In this document: piece after piece, positions 18,763 to 28,326 of the stretch
How positions within the stretch are numbered: position 1 is the first letter of the stretch
How the letters are laid out: each line of letters starts with the position of its first letter
Assembly (NCBI GenBank): GCA_049889175.1
Contig: JBMHDW010000007.1
Span: 110,607-174,606, forward strand
Direction of reading: 5' to 3'
DNA: 64,000 nucleotides
Source: JBMHDW01 sp049889175
GTDB lineage: Bacteria; Pseudomonadota; Gammaproteobacteria; Comchoanobacterales; Comchoanobacteraceae
Program-made: the position numbers and the translations under genes
The notes under the pieces: model-generated
Seen by the model: only the letters and a program-made list of their open reading frames with translations
What the model was told of the DNA's origin: nothing
The model's database searches: none

Positions 18763-19428
18763 TTACGGGCTGACACAACGAATATTATCGCGGTTCAATA
18801 TCGTATCTGAAGCTAGCTGACTTAGAAAATCAGTGATTTGTGTACAATGTTCTGCAACATTAAGAAAAGATAAATCAAGATTGACTTGTTTCAGTACAGT
18901 GCTCCACTTATAAAGGTCATGAATACAGCGGTCGCATTCAGGCCAGACGTTATTAATGATTTCTAAAGGTATTGAATCATAACTATGATAAAGGTGATTA
19001 ATATCATTGAGTGCTTCATTCAAGCCTGGAGAAATGATGGGTGTGATGGTAAAATTAGGACTTTGAATAACTAACCGTTTAAGTTGATGTGGAGCATGCT
19101 CGTTGATGAGTTGTAGCAGTTGTTCTAATACAGTAGGGCTTGGATAGCGGCACAAAAACAATGTTTGTGGACAGGTTTTAGGGTGACTCATCCAATGGTC
19201 GATAAGATTGATGATGCATTCATCATGAACAGTGTAGTGAATGCTAATTTCCTTTATAAATGAGGGTTTTAGCATATCATAAAAATATTGTCTGCTGGTT
19301 TGATGGATGTCTAATGCAATGATGTGCGGGCTTAAAGGCTTTTGATGCTGTTGGCTTAGATCAATTAGAGTTATAGGGGATTGGTAGGTATCAAATGCAG
19401 CCTTGCCTGTAAAAAATGTTGTTCTCAT
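18763..19428 (-). CDS. Hypothetical protein, 221 aa
   Basis: Not recognised. A soluble protein with no signal peptide and rather many histidines and cysteines. Stretches such as LKQVNLDLSFLNVAEH and LKRLVIQSPNF look leucine-rich-repeat-like, but no regular repeat period can be counted. AAGGAA precedes the ATG by 9 bases. It is divergent from the NTF2-like gene at 19532 across a 103-base gap and convergent with array gene 6. Codon use resembles the surrounding core genes more than the lysine/asparagine-rich array. Confidence 0.65.
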   Translation of the reverse strand: MRTTFFTGKAAFDTYQSPITLIDLSQQHQKPLSPHIIALDIHQTSRQYFYDMLKPSFIKEISIHYTVHDECIINLIDHWMSHPKTCPQTLFLCRYPSPTVLEQLLQLINEHAPHQLKRLVIQSPNFTITPIISPGLNEALNDINHLYHSYDSIPLEIINNVWPECDRCIHDLYKWSTVLKQVNLDLSFLNVAEHCTQITDFLSQLASDTILNRDNIRCVSP

Positions 19429-19484
19429 CTTTGCTTATTCCTTTTAGTTTTGATTAGAGCTTACATTAACAAAAGATTAAGAGG

Positions 19485-19513
19485 TTGACAACACTTTGCT
19501 TATTTTTTAATCT
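19485..19513 (+). promoter_or_regulatory. Possible promoter of the NTF2-like gene
   Basis: A consensus TTGACA at 19485-19490 is followed about 17 bases later by a poor -10 (TAATCT), with TTATAA nearby. The -35 is good, the -10 uncertain. Confidence 0.4.
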
Positions 19514-19531
19514 TATAAGAAAGGGGTTTTT

Positions 19532-19873
19532 ATGAAAAATATTTATGATCAATGGGTTAAATGTGTAGAGCAGCAGGATGTCAAAAACGTTGTAGCATTA
19601 TATGCCAAAGAAGCTACTTTGCATCCAACATTGAGGAGTGGCATTCATAGTCATCAAGGTGTTATGACTATTGAGGGTTATTTCAAACATTTTCTCGCAG
19701 CACCCATTAAGGTTCTAACAAATCAATATTTAGAGTATGATCAACTCTTAATTGGTCAATATACCATTACTCGTGGGCAAGATTGTGTACAAGCTCGATT
19801 TACCTTTGTGTTCACCAAAGAAGGTGAGGTCAATAAGATACTTCATCATCACTCATCAATCGCGCCTGTTTAA
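19532..19873 (+). CDS. SnoaL/NTF2-like fold protein
   Basis: Small cone-shaped-barrel protein of the SnoaL-like group related to the CaMKII association domain. The pattern of ALYAKEATLHPTL near the start, then GYFKHFLAAP, then ARFTFVFTKEGEVNKILHHHSS at the end fits these 110-130 residue proteins. Members usually bind a small ligand or act as isomerases; the role here is unknown. An AAAGGGG stretch precedes the ATG. Its 3' end overlaps the convergent YafK-like gene by 44 bases, an unusually long overlap. Confidence 0.8.
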   Translation: MKNIYDQWVKCVEQQDVKNVVALYAKEATLHPTLRSGIHSHQGVMTIEGYFKHFLAAPIKVLTNQYLEYDQLLIGQYTITRGQDCVQARFTFVFTKEGEVNKILHHHSSIAPV

Positions 19874-20465
19874 TCGTTGCAGATCGTTGTCGATAGTTTT
19901 CAGATGCATTTTGCTCTGTTGGATAAATAAAAACAGGTATTTCTTCGATACCGTGCTCGAATGCTTTTTTAACAAATGCATAAATCGGTTTGATATGTTT
20001 ATCCATTGCAAAGCAGCCGACAGAGGTGCAATCTCCATGAATCATAATGTTACTGCCAGTTCGACCAAGTTTTTTATCCTTACGGTTGGGATAGTTGAGT
20101 TTTAAGGCACGATCAAATTGAGACCAAGAGATCACATCATTAGGCGTTAGTTTGTAAATACCCTCAGGGGCTTGATGGTCTCCCTCTCTTTTTTTAGGAC
20201 CCAATGTTCCTGAAAAAAAGCAAATATCGTACTGTTTATGTAGCACGGCATGGTTATTGCGTTCAAGCCAAATTTGTAGAACGCCTGATCGATTGAGCTC
20301 TTTTGTGTGATGAAATTGCTTAATAATGACGATGTAGGGCGTTTGTTGACTAAAATCTGCATTGTTACTTTGTTTGTCAATGTTGGAAGTGGGTAATCCT
20401 GCCAAACACATTAGTGCAGGCATCATTAACATGGTGAACATTTTGATAGTCAAGTTTTTAAGCAT
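19830..20465 (-). CDS. YafK-type L,D-transpeptidase family protein
   Basis: Periplasmic cell-wall enzyme of the YkuD fold. The active-site motif IMIHGDCTSVGCFAMD (His143, Cys151 in the 211-residue form) matches the YafK subgroup, whose E. coli member (also called DpaA or LdtF) detaches Braun lipoprotein from peptidoglycan. PEGIYKLTPND and GRTGSN are further family marks. Start ATG 20465 gives a clean signal sequence (MLKNLTIKMFTMLMMPALMCLAG); a longer frame to 20567 would run back into the amidotransferase gene. It overlaps that gene's end by 8 bases, reproducing the E. coli yafJ-yafK neighbourhood. Confidence 0.85.
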   Translation of the reverse strand: MLKNLTIKMFTMLMMPALMCLAGLPTSNIDKQSNNADFSQQTPYIVIIKQFHHTKELNRSGVLQIWLERNNHAVLHKQYDICFFSGTLGPKKREGDHQAPEGIYKLTPNDVISWSQFDRALKLNYPNRKDKKLGRTGSNIMIHGDCTSVGCFAMDKHIKPIYAFVKKAFEHGIEEIPVFIYPTEQNASENYRQRSATIKQARLMSDDEVSY

Positions 20466-21261
20466 GCACTTGGGTGAGGCTGTATTTATATTGTTGAGAG
20501 ACCAACAATATATGTTGTCGAGGTAGAATTTCCCAATCATCAGAATCATCAAGGTGCTCAGAGGCAATAATCACACCATCCTGGGATGGTTTGAAGTACA
20601 TTTTTAGAACATCATCATTGGGTTTAGATGACCAACGGGTGGCCAACATTTGTCGCCCATTGGTTAGAATGATATTAATTCGACTGTAGGTATCATGCTC
20701 TTGATCAAGGGATGCAATAAATGAGAAGACATCACGTATAACCTTAACTAAGTCTTTCCCGTTAGATTGGGCTTTCTCAAGTTGATTTAGCTGACTGGAG
20801 ATGGTGTGAAAAAGATATTCTGTATCGGTATTGCCTTTGATATGATTAAATGAATCATCAGACATGTGAGCCACAAAAGCTTTTTTAAATAGGTGAATGC
20901 CATGAATGCTACCATTATGAACCATCATAAGGTCTTTATGAAAGAATGGGTGGCAATTGGCAGAATTAATATCACCAACAGTCGCAGCACGAATATGACC
21001 TACAAGCGTATTGGATTGAATTTTATTGGCGATATGAGCTAAGTTTTGATCATTCCATACCGGTTGAATTGAGCGATAGACAGCAGGTAATTCATCTATG
21101 TTATGATCATACCAACCCATGCCAAAGCCATCAGCGTTCATGATATCAGGTTCACCAGCTTGCTCCATGTCACGTTGATAAATCAACGCATTTTTGGAAC
21201 TGGTCATAAGATCAGCCATTAACATCGGATTTTCTCCGTGATAGGCAGCAAAGCGGCACAT
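20458..21261 (-). CDS. Class II glutamine amidotransferase, YafJ-like
   Basis: N-terminal-nucleophile glutamine amidotransferase fold. The protein starts MCRFAAYHGENP, placing Cys2 as nucleophile after removal of Met1. NADGFGMGWY, HIRAAT, NCHPFFH and MMVHNGSIHG are the glutamine-site motifs. No synthase domain follows, so the acceptor is unknown, as for E. coli YafJ (255 residues against 267 here). It is the first gene of the pair with the YafK-like enzyme and is divergent from typA across 133 bases. Confidence 0.9.
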   Translation of the reverse strand: MCRFAAYHGENPMLMADLMTSSKNALIYQRDMEQAGEPDIMNADGFGMGWYDHNIDELPAVYRSIQPVWNDQNLAHIANKIQSNTLVGHIRAATVGDINSANCHPFFHKDLMMVHNGSIHGIHLFKKAFVAHMSDDSFNHIKGNTDTEYLFHTISSQLNQLEKAQSNGKDLVKVIRDVFSFIASLDQEHDTYSRINIILTNGRQMLATRWSSKPNDDVLKMYFKPSQDGVIIASEHLDDSDDWEILPRQHILLVSQQYKYSLTQVHA

Positions 21262-21394
21262 TATTAATCCATAAATAAAAGTATGTTAGCCAAATCATGT
21301 GTTAAACACAAGATGATCGATAAAACTTATCGTATTCTCACTTGCGCTTGAGGGTATTTTGATGCAAGATAGCACATATTTAATAGAGACATAA

Positions 21395-23200
21395 ATGAGT
21401 AATATCAGAAATATAGCCATCATTGCGCACGTAGATCACGGTAAAACAACTTTGGTTGACCAATTATTGCATCAGAGTGGTACTTTGACTGGCGATATGG
21501 CAACTAGAGTAATGGATTCCAATGACTTGGAGAAAGAACGTGGTATTACCATTTTAGCCAAAACAACGGCGATTGAATGGCGAGGGTGCCGTATTAATAT
21601 TGTTGATACGCCTGGTCACGCTGATTTTGGTGGTGAGGTTGAGCGTATTTTATCGATGGTTGACTCAGTTATATTGTTGGTTGATTCTGTTGAAGGTCCT
21701 ATGCCACAAACTCGCTTTGTGACACAAAAGGCATTTCAAAGAGGCTTAAAACCTATTGTTGTGGTCAACAAGATTGACCGACCTCAAGCTCAAGCTGACT
21801 GGGTAGTTGATCAGGTATTTGATTTGTTCGATGAGTTAGGCGCAAGTGATGATCAGCTTGATTTCCATACTTTATATGCCTCTGGATTGACTGGTTTTGC
21901 AACCGAAGATCCAGCAGTTGTCACCGATAATATGAATGTGTTGTTGGATACATTCATTGACCATGTTCCAGCACCTAAGCTTGATTCAGAGGGTGCATTT
22001 CAAATGCAAATATCACTGTTGGATTATTCAACATTCTTAGGCGTTATTGGTATTGGTCGAGTTCAGCGTGGTAAAATTGGATTAAATCAACCGGTTAAGG
22101 TGATTGATCGTGATGGTGGAATACGCTCTGCGCGTATTTTGAAATTATTTACTCATTATGGTTTAGACCGTGTTGAAACTGATGTCATTACGGCTGGTGA
22201 TATTGTGTGTATCACAGGTTGTGGTGATTTAAATGTGTCTGATACCGTTTGTGACCCTGAACATGTTGAATCAATGCCTGCACTGAACGTTGATGAGCCA
22301 ACCATTAGTATGAATTTTGGTGCCAACCAATCACCTTTTGCGGGTAAAGAAGGTAAATGGGTAACCAGTACGAAAATTAAAGAGCGCTTGATTCAAGAGG
22401 CAAAAACCAATGTGGCACTACGAGTGGAAGTCAGTCATGATCAAGAGATGATGAAAGTATCTGGTCGTGGAGAGTTACATTTAGGTATTTTAATTGAGCA
22501 AATGCGACGAGAGGGTTTTGAGCTATCTATTTCCCGGCCGAAAGTGATTGAGCGTGATGGTGATCACGGACGTGAAGAGCCTTATGAGCGTGTTGAGCTT
22601 GATATTGATGTGGCTCATCAAGGTGCTATTATGGAGCAAATGGCTGCTCGAGGCGGGCAATTGAAAGATATGGTTGCACATCAAGATCGGATAGAAATGC
22701 ATTATATTGCGCCAACCAGAGGTTTGATTGGGTTTCAAACTCAGTTCATTACTTTAACCTCAGGTACAGGTATTTTGGCTCATGTGTTTGATCATTATGG
22801 TCCATTGAGTCAAACACAAGTGGTCCATCGTCAACGAGGGGTTTTGATTGCGAATGCAACAGGGCCAGCCAGTGCTTATGCATTGTTTAATATTCAAGAG
22901 CGTGGTCGATTATTAATTGGTCCTCAAACCGATGTTTATGAGGGGATGATTATTGGTATTAATAGTCGAGATAATGATTTAGTTGTGAATGTTCAAAAAG
23001 CAAAGCAGCTAACAAATTTCCGTGCTTCTGGTTCTGATGAAAATTTACTCTTAACACCGCCAATTAAAATGACATTAGAGGATGTGATGGCATTTATTGC
23101 TGACGACGAGCTTATGGAGGTTACACCTCAAAATATTCGAGTTCGCAAGCGCTATTTGACAGAAAATGATCGGAAGCGATTTAAAAATGAGAAGCACTGA
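21395..23200 (+). CDS. typA: Translational GTPase TypA/BipA
   Basis: Ribosome-binding GTPase involved in stress adaptation and large-subunit assembly. G1 AHVDHGKTT, switch RGITI, G3 DTPGHADFGGEVER and G4 NKIDR are all present, followed by EF-G-like domains and the TypA-specific C-terminal domain (ATGPASAYALFNIQERG). Length 601 against 607 in E. coli. The ribosome site before ATG 21395 is weak (AGAGA). Its TGA is followed immediately by the ATG of mtaB. Confidence 0.97.
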   Translation: MSNIRNIAIIAHVDHGKTTLVDQLLHQSGTLTGDMATRVMDSNDLEKERGITILAKTTAIEWRGCRINIVDTPGHADFGGEVERILSMVDSVILLVDSVEGPMPQTRFVTQKAFQRGLKPIVVVNKIDRPQAQADWVVDQVFDLFDELGASDDQLDFHTLYASGLTGFATEDPAVVTDNMNVLLDTFIDHVPAPKLDSEGAFQMQISLLDYSTFLGVIGIGRVQRGKIGLNQPVKVIDRDGGIRSARILKLFTHYGLDRVETDVITAGDIVCITGCGDLNVSDTVCDPEHVESMPALNVDEPTISMNFGANQSPFAGKEGKWVTSTKIKERLIQEAKTNVALRVEVSHDQEMMKVSGRGELHLGILIEQMRREGFELSISRPKVIERDGDHGREEPYERVELDIDVAHQGAIMEQMAARGGQLKDMVAHQDRIEMHYIAPTRGLIGFQTQFITLTSGTGILAHVFDHYGPLSQTQVVHRQRGVLIANATGPASAYALFNIQERGRLLIGPQTDVYEGMIIGINSRDNDLVVNVQKAKQLTNFRASGSDENLLLTPPIKMTLEDVMAFIADDELMEVTPQNIRVRKRYLTENDRKRFKNEKH

Positions 23201-24445
23201 ATGGGTGATAAGCGTGTTATCACATTTGGTTGTCGTTTAAACGCATATGAGTCGCAAGTTATTGAAGAAGAGCTAGCCGATCATGAAGAGGATTTGGTCG
23301 TATTCAATACGTGTTCGGTAACCAAAGAAGCTGAGAAGCAGGCGAGAAAAGCAATTCGTAAGCATTTTAGAGACCATCCTCATCAAAGAATTGTGGTGAC
23401 AGGTTGTGCTGCACAGATAAATCCTCAGTCATTTATTGATATGCCAGAAGTAAGCCAGGTGCTGGGTAATCAGGATAAATTTGATAAAAAAGCTTATGAA
23501 GATAAGCAGCCAATGTTGGTTACGGATATCATGCAGGTAAAAACTTTAGCCAGTCATTTAATCACTAGTTTTGATGGGCGGTCTCGAGCATTTATTGAGA
23601 TTCAAAATGGGTGTGATCATCGTTGTACATTTTGTACCATTCCATTAGGTAGAGGACCTTCGCGTAGTAGTACACCACGTGCTATCATAACACAAATTCA
23701 GGTGTTGGTTGATCAAGGTTATCAAGAGGTGGTTCTAACAGGTGTTGATATGACTGATTATGGTAAAGACTTGCCATGTCAAACCACTTTAGCAAAATTG
23801 ATCGAATTAATACTTTTAGATTGTCCTGATTTACCAGCGCTACGTATTTCATCTTTAGACCCTGGTGAGATGAACCACGATCTTTGGGCGGTATTGATGG
23901 GCTCAAAACGGGTGATGCCACATGTTCATTTAAGTATGCAGGCTGGTTCGGATTTGATTTTAAAGCGTATGAAACGGCGCCATGTGAGGCAAGACATTAT
24001 TAATGTGATCGAGCGCATTCGTAAAGACTGGCCTCATGCAACTGTTGGTGCAGATGTCATTGCAGGTTTCCCAACAGAGACGGAAGTTCATTTTGAAGAA
24101 ACCAAGGAAGTTGTGGCAATGCTAGATTGGGTACATGTTTTCCCATATTCAGCACATAAACAAACGCCAGCATCCAAAATGCCACAAGTACCCGGTGCTG
24201 TGATTAAAGAGCGGGCACGTCAATTACGAGAGATTGCTCAGTCTAATCATCATCGAGCCTTATCAAAAAGATTTGGGACTATATTCAATGTCATGATGGA
24301 ACGGCAGATATCAGGTGTTTGGCAGGGTAAGAGCGATCATTATGTACCTTGTTTGGGCGATGATATGTTATTTCAAAAAGGACAATGGCAGCGTGTAAAA
24401 GCTGTTTCTATGAAAGATCAGTCGTTGTGGGTTGAGCCTATTTAG
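23201..24445 (+). CDS. mtaB: tRNA t6A37 methylthiotransferase MtaB
   Basis: Radical-SAM methylthiotransferase expected to convert t6A at tRNA position 37 to ms2t6A. N-terminal UPF0004 domain cluster: Cys11, Cys38 and Cys69. Radical-SAM cluster: Cys138, Cys142, Cys145 (CDHRCTFC). The short spacing at TFGCRLNAYES and the weak C-terminal TRAM-like segment favour MtaB over MiaB or RimO. Start ATG follows the typA stop with no gap; GAGAAG in the typA end can serve as ribosome site. Its 3' end overlaps the convergent permease gene by 4 bases. Confidence 0.9.
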   Translation: MGDKRVITFGCRLNAYESQVIEEELADHEEDLVVFNTCSVTKEAEKQARKAIRKHFRDHPHQRIVVTGCAAQINPQSFIDMPEVSQVLGNQDKFDKKAYEDKQPMLVTDIMQVKTLASHLITSFDGRSRAFIEIQNGCDHRCTFCTIPLGRGPSRSSTPRAIITQIQVLVDQGYQEVVLTGVDMTDYGKDLPCQTTLAKLIELILLDCPDLPALRISSLDPGEMNHDLWAVLMGSKRVMPHVHLSMQAGSDLILKRMKRRHVRQDIINVIERIRKDWPHATVGADVIAGFPTETEVHFEETKEVVAMLDWVHVFPYSAHKQTPASKMPQVPGAVIKERARQLREIAQSNHHRALSKRFGTIFNVMMERQISGVWQGKSDHYVPCLGDDMLFQKGQWQRVKAVSMKDQSLWVEPI

Positions 24446-25398
24446 GCTTTTGCTATTTTTTTTGCGCGGCACTGTTTCCATTGAGTAGCTAGATAACCGG
24501 GCTTCATTTGCTCTAAAAAGTAGATTGACAAGGCTGGTATAACGATGAACATGGATTGAACAAGAGAGAATTTCATGGGCTCTCCAATAATCAAGAAACT
24601 AAATAGAGCGGCAAAGAAGCTGCATGATAGACATGCGAAATTAATCATGGTGACACTCATGCGTGTTAATAAAAAGGCATGAAGATTATAGCTTATGAGG
24701 TTAGATAGTATCAATAGCCCAGCGATACTCATTACAATCATACCAGCGTGATCATGCCATTGTGTCACAAAAGTTGAAGTTTCAGTGCCCACTGCATGGA
24801 CCAAGGCGGTTAAACCGCCAACAAACATTGATGTGCCATTAACTTGTAGGAAAGACATATTTTGATTCAGTTTTTTGACAAACATCCATCCAGTAATCGT
24901 CAGAATAGCACTGGCAAAGATAGCTAATTCAGGGTAAGAAAAACTCCAGAACATAGTGCTCTCTGTATTGGTTCCATCTAGGATGACAGGCAAAAATCCT
25001 AGTGTCCCTGCGATTAATGCAATGATCTGAATGCCGGTCAGACGTTCTTGATAGACAATATATCCTAAGATAGCACTTATTATCGGTGCACAGCTGTAGA
25101 TAAAACAGGTTTTGCCTGCATCCATATGTTGTAATGCCCAAAGTTCGAGTGCATTAGTTGCATGAATACTGAGAAGGCTAACAATAAGGATGGGAAGGAT
25201 ATGTTTTGTGGTAAACACAGTCCACTTTTTTTGATAAAAGGCGACATATGCCATGCACATGAGGCCAGCAATTGCAAATCGAATACCAATTAGATACAGC
25301 GGTGTAATGATTGCATGAGTTTCAATAATGAGCTTACCAATTGGAAAAAACAGCCCATAAGTGCTACAGAGAATAGTTAATAGAATAAAGTTTATCAT
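24442..25398 (-). CDS. EamA-family (DMT superfamily) transporter
   Basis: Inner-membrane permease with about ten transmembrane helices in two EamA repeats, 318 residues, a normal size for drug/metabolite transporters. The first half contains AFYQKKWTVF and the mid loop YQERLTGIQIIAL, typical of EamA. Substrate cannot be told from sequence; relatives export amino acids or other metabolites. The basic C-terminus (KQCRAKKIAKA) fits a cytoplasmic end. No strong Shine-Dalgarno precedes the ATG. Confidence 0.88.
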   Translation of the reverse strand: MINFILLTILCSTYGLFFPIGKLIIETHAIITPLYLIGIRFAIAGLMCMAYVAFYQKKWTVFTTKHILPILIVSLLSIHATNALELWALQHMDAGKTCFIYSCAPIISAILGYIVYQERLTGIQIIALIAGTLGFLPVILDGTNTESTMFWSFSYPELAIFASAILTITGWMFVKKLNQNMSFLQVNGTSMFVGGLTALVHAVGTETSTFVTQWHDHAGMIVMSIAGLLILSNLISYNLHAFLLTRMSVTMINFACLSCSFFAALFSFLIIGEPMKFSLVQSMFIVIPALSIYFLEQMKPGYLATQWKQCRAKKIAKA

Positions 25399-25439
25399 TT
25401 ATGGCCCAAAAAATTTTAAATAATTTAACATAATTTAAC

Positions 25440-25465
25440 TTTTTTTCCAAATTTTGGTCTATACA
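25440..25465 (+). promoter_or_regulatory. Promoter-like element, GGTCTATACA type
   Basis: A T-tract, then TTTTGGTC and TATACA (25460-25465), 29 bases before the gene at 25495. The core and flanks recur almost unchanged at 27001-27023 before its paralogue. Confidence 0.6.
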
Positions 25466-25494
25466 AATATTAGTTTGCTAGAAAAGGTTTAAAT

Positions 25495-26778
25495 ATGAAG
25501 ATTGTAGTTCCCAAATTAGCATTAGTAGCAGCAAAAATTATTGCAGCAGTAGGTGCGCCGATATATGCAGCTTATATTTTCTTTGTGGTAGAAAATGTGC
25601 TTGTAGATGAAGAGGTGCAAGGTGCGGTTCTCAATAAAGAACCAGATTCTCAGCAGAAAACTGAAGACCTCGTTAATATAATTAATGCAATAGATGGTGC
25701 TAAAGAAAAAATACAACAATCAAAAGATGAGCAAACTGCTCTGGAGAACAAGGAGGACCCTAATAAGATTACCAATCAGGCAATTATGTTATTGAGTGGT
25801 AAGGGTATGGAATTTAGTAAACAAGAGGATCCATTGAATCAGAATGTCATTGTTTGGCGGGTGAAAGGTTTTGAAGATGGATCAGTCATGCAGATACATC
25901 CTGATATAGAGAAAACACAACTGAAAATGATTGAAGATCTTGATCTTTTTAATCATATTTCAGAAAATAATGCGTTGGTGACGTATCTTCACAATGTAAA
26001 AAACATTAAAACTGAGTCTTATGATCCAATCAGTAATGTTCGCTATGATGATGATAACCAATTATTATCTTGGGAATCTAATAAGGCAAGTAATAATGAA
26101 ACTTGGGTCAATAATGATAAAAGAACTGCTGTCATATTACATCATCAACATGGTGATATGGTAAACAATTATAAAGTTTCAAGGTGGTATTTTTCAGATG
26201 AGTACAATAGCTGTTGGAATGGATGGAATTGTGAGCAAGGAATAACACACAATGGTGAGGATGATACTGTTTCACTTGACATCATTCTGTCACAACAAGC
26301 ATACGAATTTAATTTAGAGAAAAAGAAATTTGGTAAAACAAATACTCTAGAATTTGGAGAAATTGCAAATACTCCAAAAGCAGATATGAAATACCATATT
26401 TGGAAATGTAATCTAGACAATAAAAATACCATAGAGGAGGATTGGAAAAGTTTTATGAAGGGAGATTTAGACGAACCTTACATGTCTCTTGTGATTGGTG
26501 ATTCTATGCTAAACGTGCCACTTGAGTATGTGGAAGCCTCATTCAAATATTGGGTTAATGGAAATGATGAAAAGGGTACAGTGAGTCGAGAAGTTCCGTT
26601 AAATCAACTAGAAAATTGTGCGAATGACTATAAGATAACACTGAGTTTTCCTAAAGATAAAATAATCACCAATACTGATATAAATGAAAAATGGTTTTTG
26701 AAAAATGGTAACTTAACGCATGCTGGAAAGAATAAAGCCGACCCAATAAAGGACTTTTCTCTAACGATCGTGTATTAG
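25495..26778 (+). CDS. N-terminally anchored protein of unknown function, copy 1
   Basis: Unknown 427-residue protein. Residues 5-33 form a signal anchor or uncleaved signal peptide, followed by a charged, probably coiled-coil stretch to about residue 90 and a soluble domain rich in Trp, Asp and Asn. It is a close paralogue of the gene at 27045: WRVKGFEDGS/WRVSKFKDGY, HPDIEKTQL/HPDMEKTKL, RWYFSDEYNSC/RWYFSESHSFC and CEQGI match, with paired cysteines kept. The last 15 residues and the DNA coding for them are identical in both. AAAGG precedes the ATG. An exported or surface function is plausible but unproven. Confidence 0.8.
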   Translation: MKIVVPKLALVAAKIIAAVGAPIYAAYIFFVVENVLVDEEVQGAVLNKEPDSQQKTEDLVNIINAIDGAKEKIQQSKDEQTALENKEDPNKITNQAIMLLSGKGMEFSKQEDPLNQNVIVWRVKGFEDGSVMQIHPDIEKTQLKMIEDLDLFNHISENNALVTYLHNVKNIKTESYDPISNVRYDDDNQLLSWESNKASNNETWVNNDKRTAVILHHQHGDMVNNYKVSRWYFSDEYNSCWNGWNCEQGITHNGEDDTVSLDIILSQQAYEFNLEKKKFGKTNTLEFGEIANTPKADMKYHIWKCNLDNKNTIEEDWKSFMKGDLDEPYMSLVIGDSMLNVPLEYVEASFKYWVNGNDEKGTVSREVPLNQLENCANDYKITLSFPKDKIITNTDINEKWFLKNGNLTHAGKNKADPIKDFSLTIVY

Positions 26779-26983
26779 TTTATTGAGTTTATTAGAAAAT
26801 GATGTCATCTTTTTGATCATGTTAACTACATATAATTTTTGATCGATTGTATTTGCTATGTTGATAATGGTTTTCTCTGTATCAAATCCCGCTTAAAATT
26901 AAGCGACAAAAGGCTAAATTAAAAAATATGTTAAGAACTAAAAGTAATATTTTTTCTTGAAAATCCAAATCATTTAATAAAAT

Positions 26984-27014
26984 TTGTGCTTTTATGGGTA
27001 TTTTGGTCTATACA
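26984..27014 (+). promoter_or_regulatory. Promoter-like element, GGTCTATACA type (paralogue)
   Basis: TTTTGGTC and TATACA (27009-27014) repeat the element before the gene at 25495, with the same downstream AAATANTAGTTT. This identity is the main reason for placing the start at 27045 and not earlier. Confidence 0.6.
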
Positions 27015-27044
27015 AATACTAGTTTCTTAAATAGAGGTATAAAT

Positions 27045-28325
27045 ATGGCTGGAGGAATAGCAAAAATTGCAGTAGCAGTCGGTGGGCCAGTGTGTGCTGG
27101 GCTTGCTGTTTTTACGGTAGAAACCATGACTAAAGATGAGGAGCAAGAGCGCGAACAAAAGACGCAAGAACTTGTTGATGTCATTATGACAATAGATGAA
27201 GCCAAGGAAAAGGTTGAACAAAAAAAAGAAGAGAAAATTGCTTTGGATAACCAGGAGGATCCTGATCAGATTGCCAATCAAGCTTTGGTATTATTGACTG
27301 GTAAGGGCATGCAATTCAGTAAGCAAGAAGATGTATCACAAGATGCTATTGTCACTTGGCGAGTATCAAAGTTTAAGGATGGATACGTGGTGCATATTCA
27401 TCCTGATATGGAGAAAACAAAACTTCAAAAAGTTGATGATTTGAATCTTTTTAATCATCTTTCTGAAGGAAAGGCTTTGCTCAATTATTATGATGATGAA
27501 GAAAAAATGATAAATGATTCTTATACGCCTATCAAAAATTTAAACTATGATGACAAAAACCAATTGTTATCTTGGGAATCTAACCAGACTAATGATAATG
27601 AGGCTTGGAATAGTATTGATAAGGACACCTCCATCGTATTAAATCATCAACATGGTGATGTAGTGGAGAGCTATCAAGTTTCACGGTGGTATTTTTCAGA
27701 ATCTCATTCATTTTGTCATGGCGGCTGGGATTGTGAACAAGGTATTAAGCAAAGTGATGATAAGAAAATGGTTTCACTAGATTTTATTTTATCACAGCAA
27801 TCTTCAGAGTTAAATTTAGATATTGATAAAAATAGTGGAAAAAATATACTTAAATTTGGGGAGTCCTATGAAAAAAAGAATAAACATTACAATTATTCCA
27901 TCTTTTTATGTGATGATAATGAGTTTGATGATAATGAGTTTGATGATATTGAGCTTGATGATATTCAGGAGGATTGGGAAGAATTTTACTATGGATACTT
28001 AGACAATCCATACCTATCTATTGTGATTGGTGAGTCTATGCTAAATGTGCCACTTGAAGATGTGACTGCCTCATTTAAATATTGGGTTGACGGAAAAGAT
28101 AATGATGGAAATTATTTAAGAGATGAGCCGGGTCAAGAATTCTCATTACGTGAACTCAAAAAATGTCCAGATGATTATAAGATAACTTTAACTTTCCCTA
28201 AAGATCAAATACGCGCCAATACTGAAATAAATGATAAATGGTTTAGAAAAAATGGTAACTTGACACATACTGGAGATAAAAAAGCCGACCCAATAAAGGA
28301 CTTTTCTCTAACGATCGTGTATTAG
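27045..28325 (+). CDS. N-terminally anchored protein of unknown function, copy 2
   Basis: Paralogue of the gene at 25495, 426 residues from ATG 27045. An upstream in-frame ATG at 26994 would place the promoter inside the gene and is rejected. Residues 1-25 are hydrophobic (MAGGIAKIAVAVGGPVCAGL), then a Glu/Lys-rich helix, then the shared domain. A short acidic repeat (DDNEFDDNEFDDIELDDI) near residue 290 is absent from copy 1. The end is identical to copy 1 at DNA level over about 45 bases including the stop. Function unknown. Confidence 0.8.
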   Translation: MAGGIAKIAVAVGGPVCAGLAVFTVETMTKDEEQEREQKTQELVDVIMTIDEAKEKVEQKKEEKIALDNQEDPDQIANQALVLLTGKGMQFSKQEDVSQDAIVTWRVSKFKDGYVVHIHPDMEKTKLQKVDDLNLFNHLSEGKALLNYYDDEEKMINDSYTPIKNLNYDDKNQLLSWESNQTNDNEAWNSIDKDTSIVLNHQHGDVVESYQVSRWYFSESHSFCHGGWDCEQGIKQSDDKKMVSLDFILSQQSSELNLDIDKNSGKNILKFGESYEKKNKHYNYSIFLCDDNEFDDNEFDDIELDDIQEDWEEFYYGYLDNPYLSIVIGESMLNVPLEDVTASFKYWVDGKDNDGNYLRDEPGQEFSLRELKKCPDDYKITLTFPKDQIRANTEINDKWFRKNGNLTHTGDKKADPIKDFSLTIVY

Positions 28326-28326
28326 T

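Noticed and set aside
26896..26913. Inverted repeat CGCTTA / TAAGCG between the two anchored paralogues
   Set aside because: Only 6-7 paired bases with a tiny loop and no T-run after it, so not convincing as a terminator or operator.
25495..28325. Idea that the anchored paralogues are toxin-immunity or contact-dependent proteins
   Set aside because: No toxin domain, no small immunity gene next to them, and both copies have the same layout, so there is no positive support.
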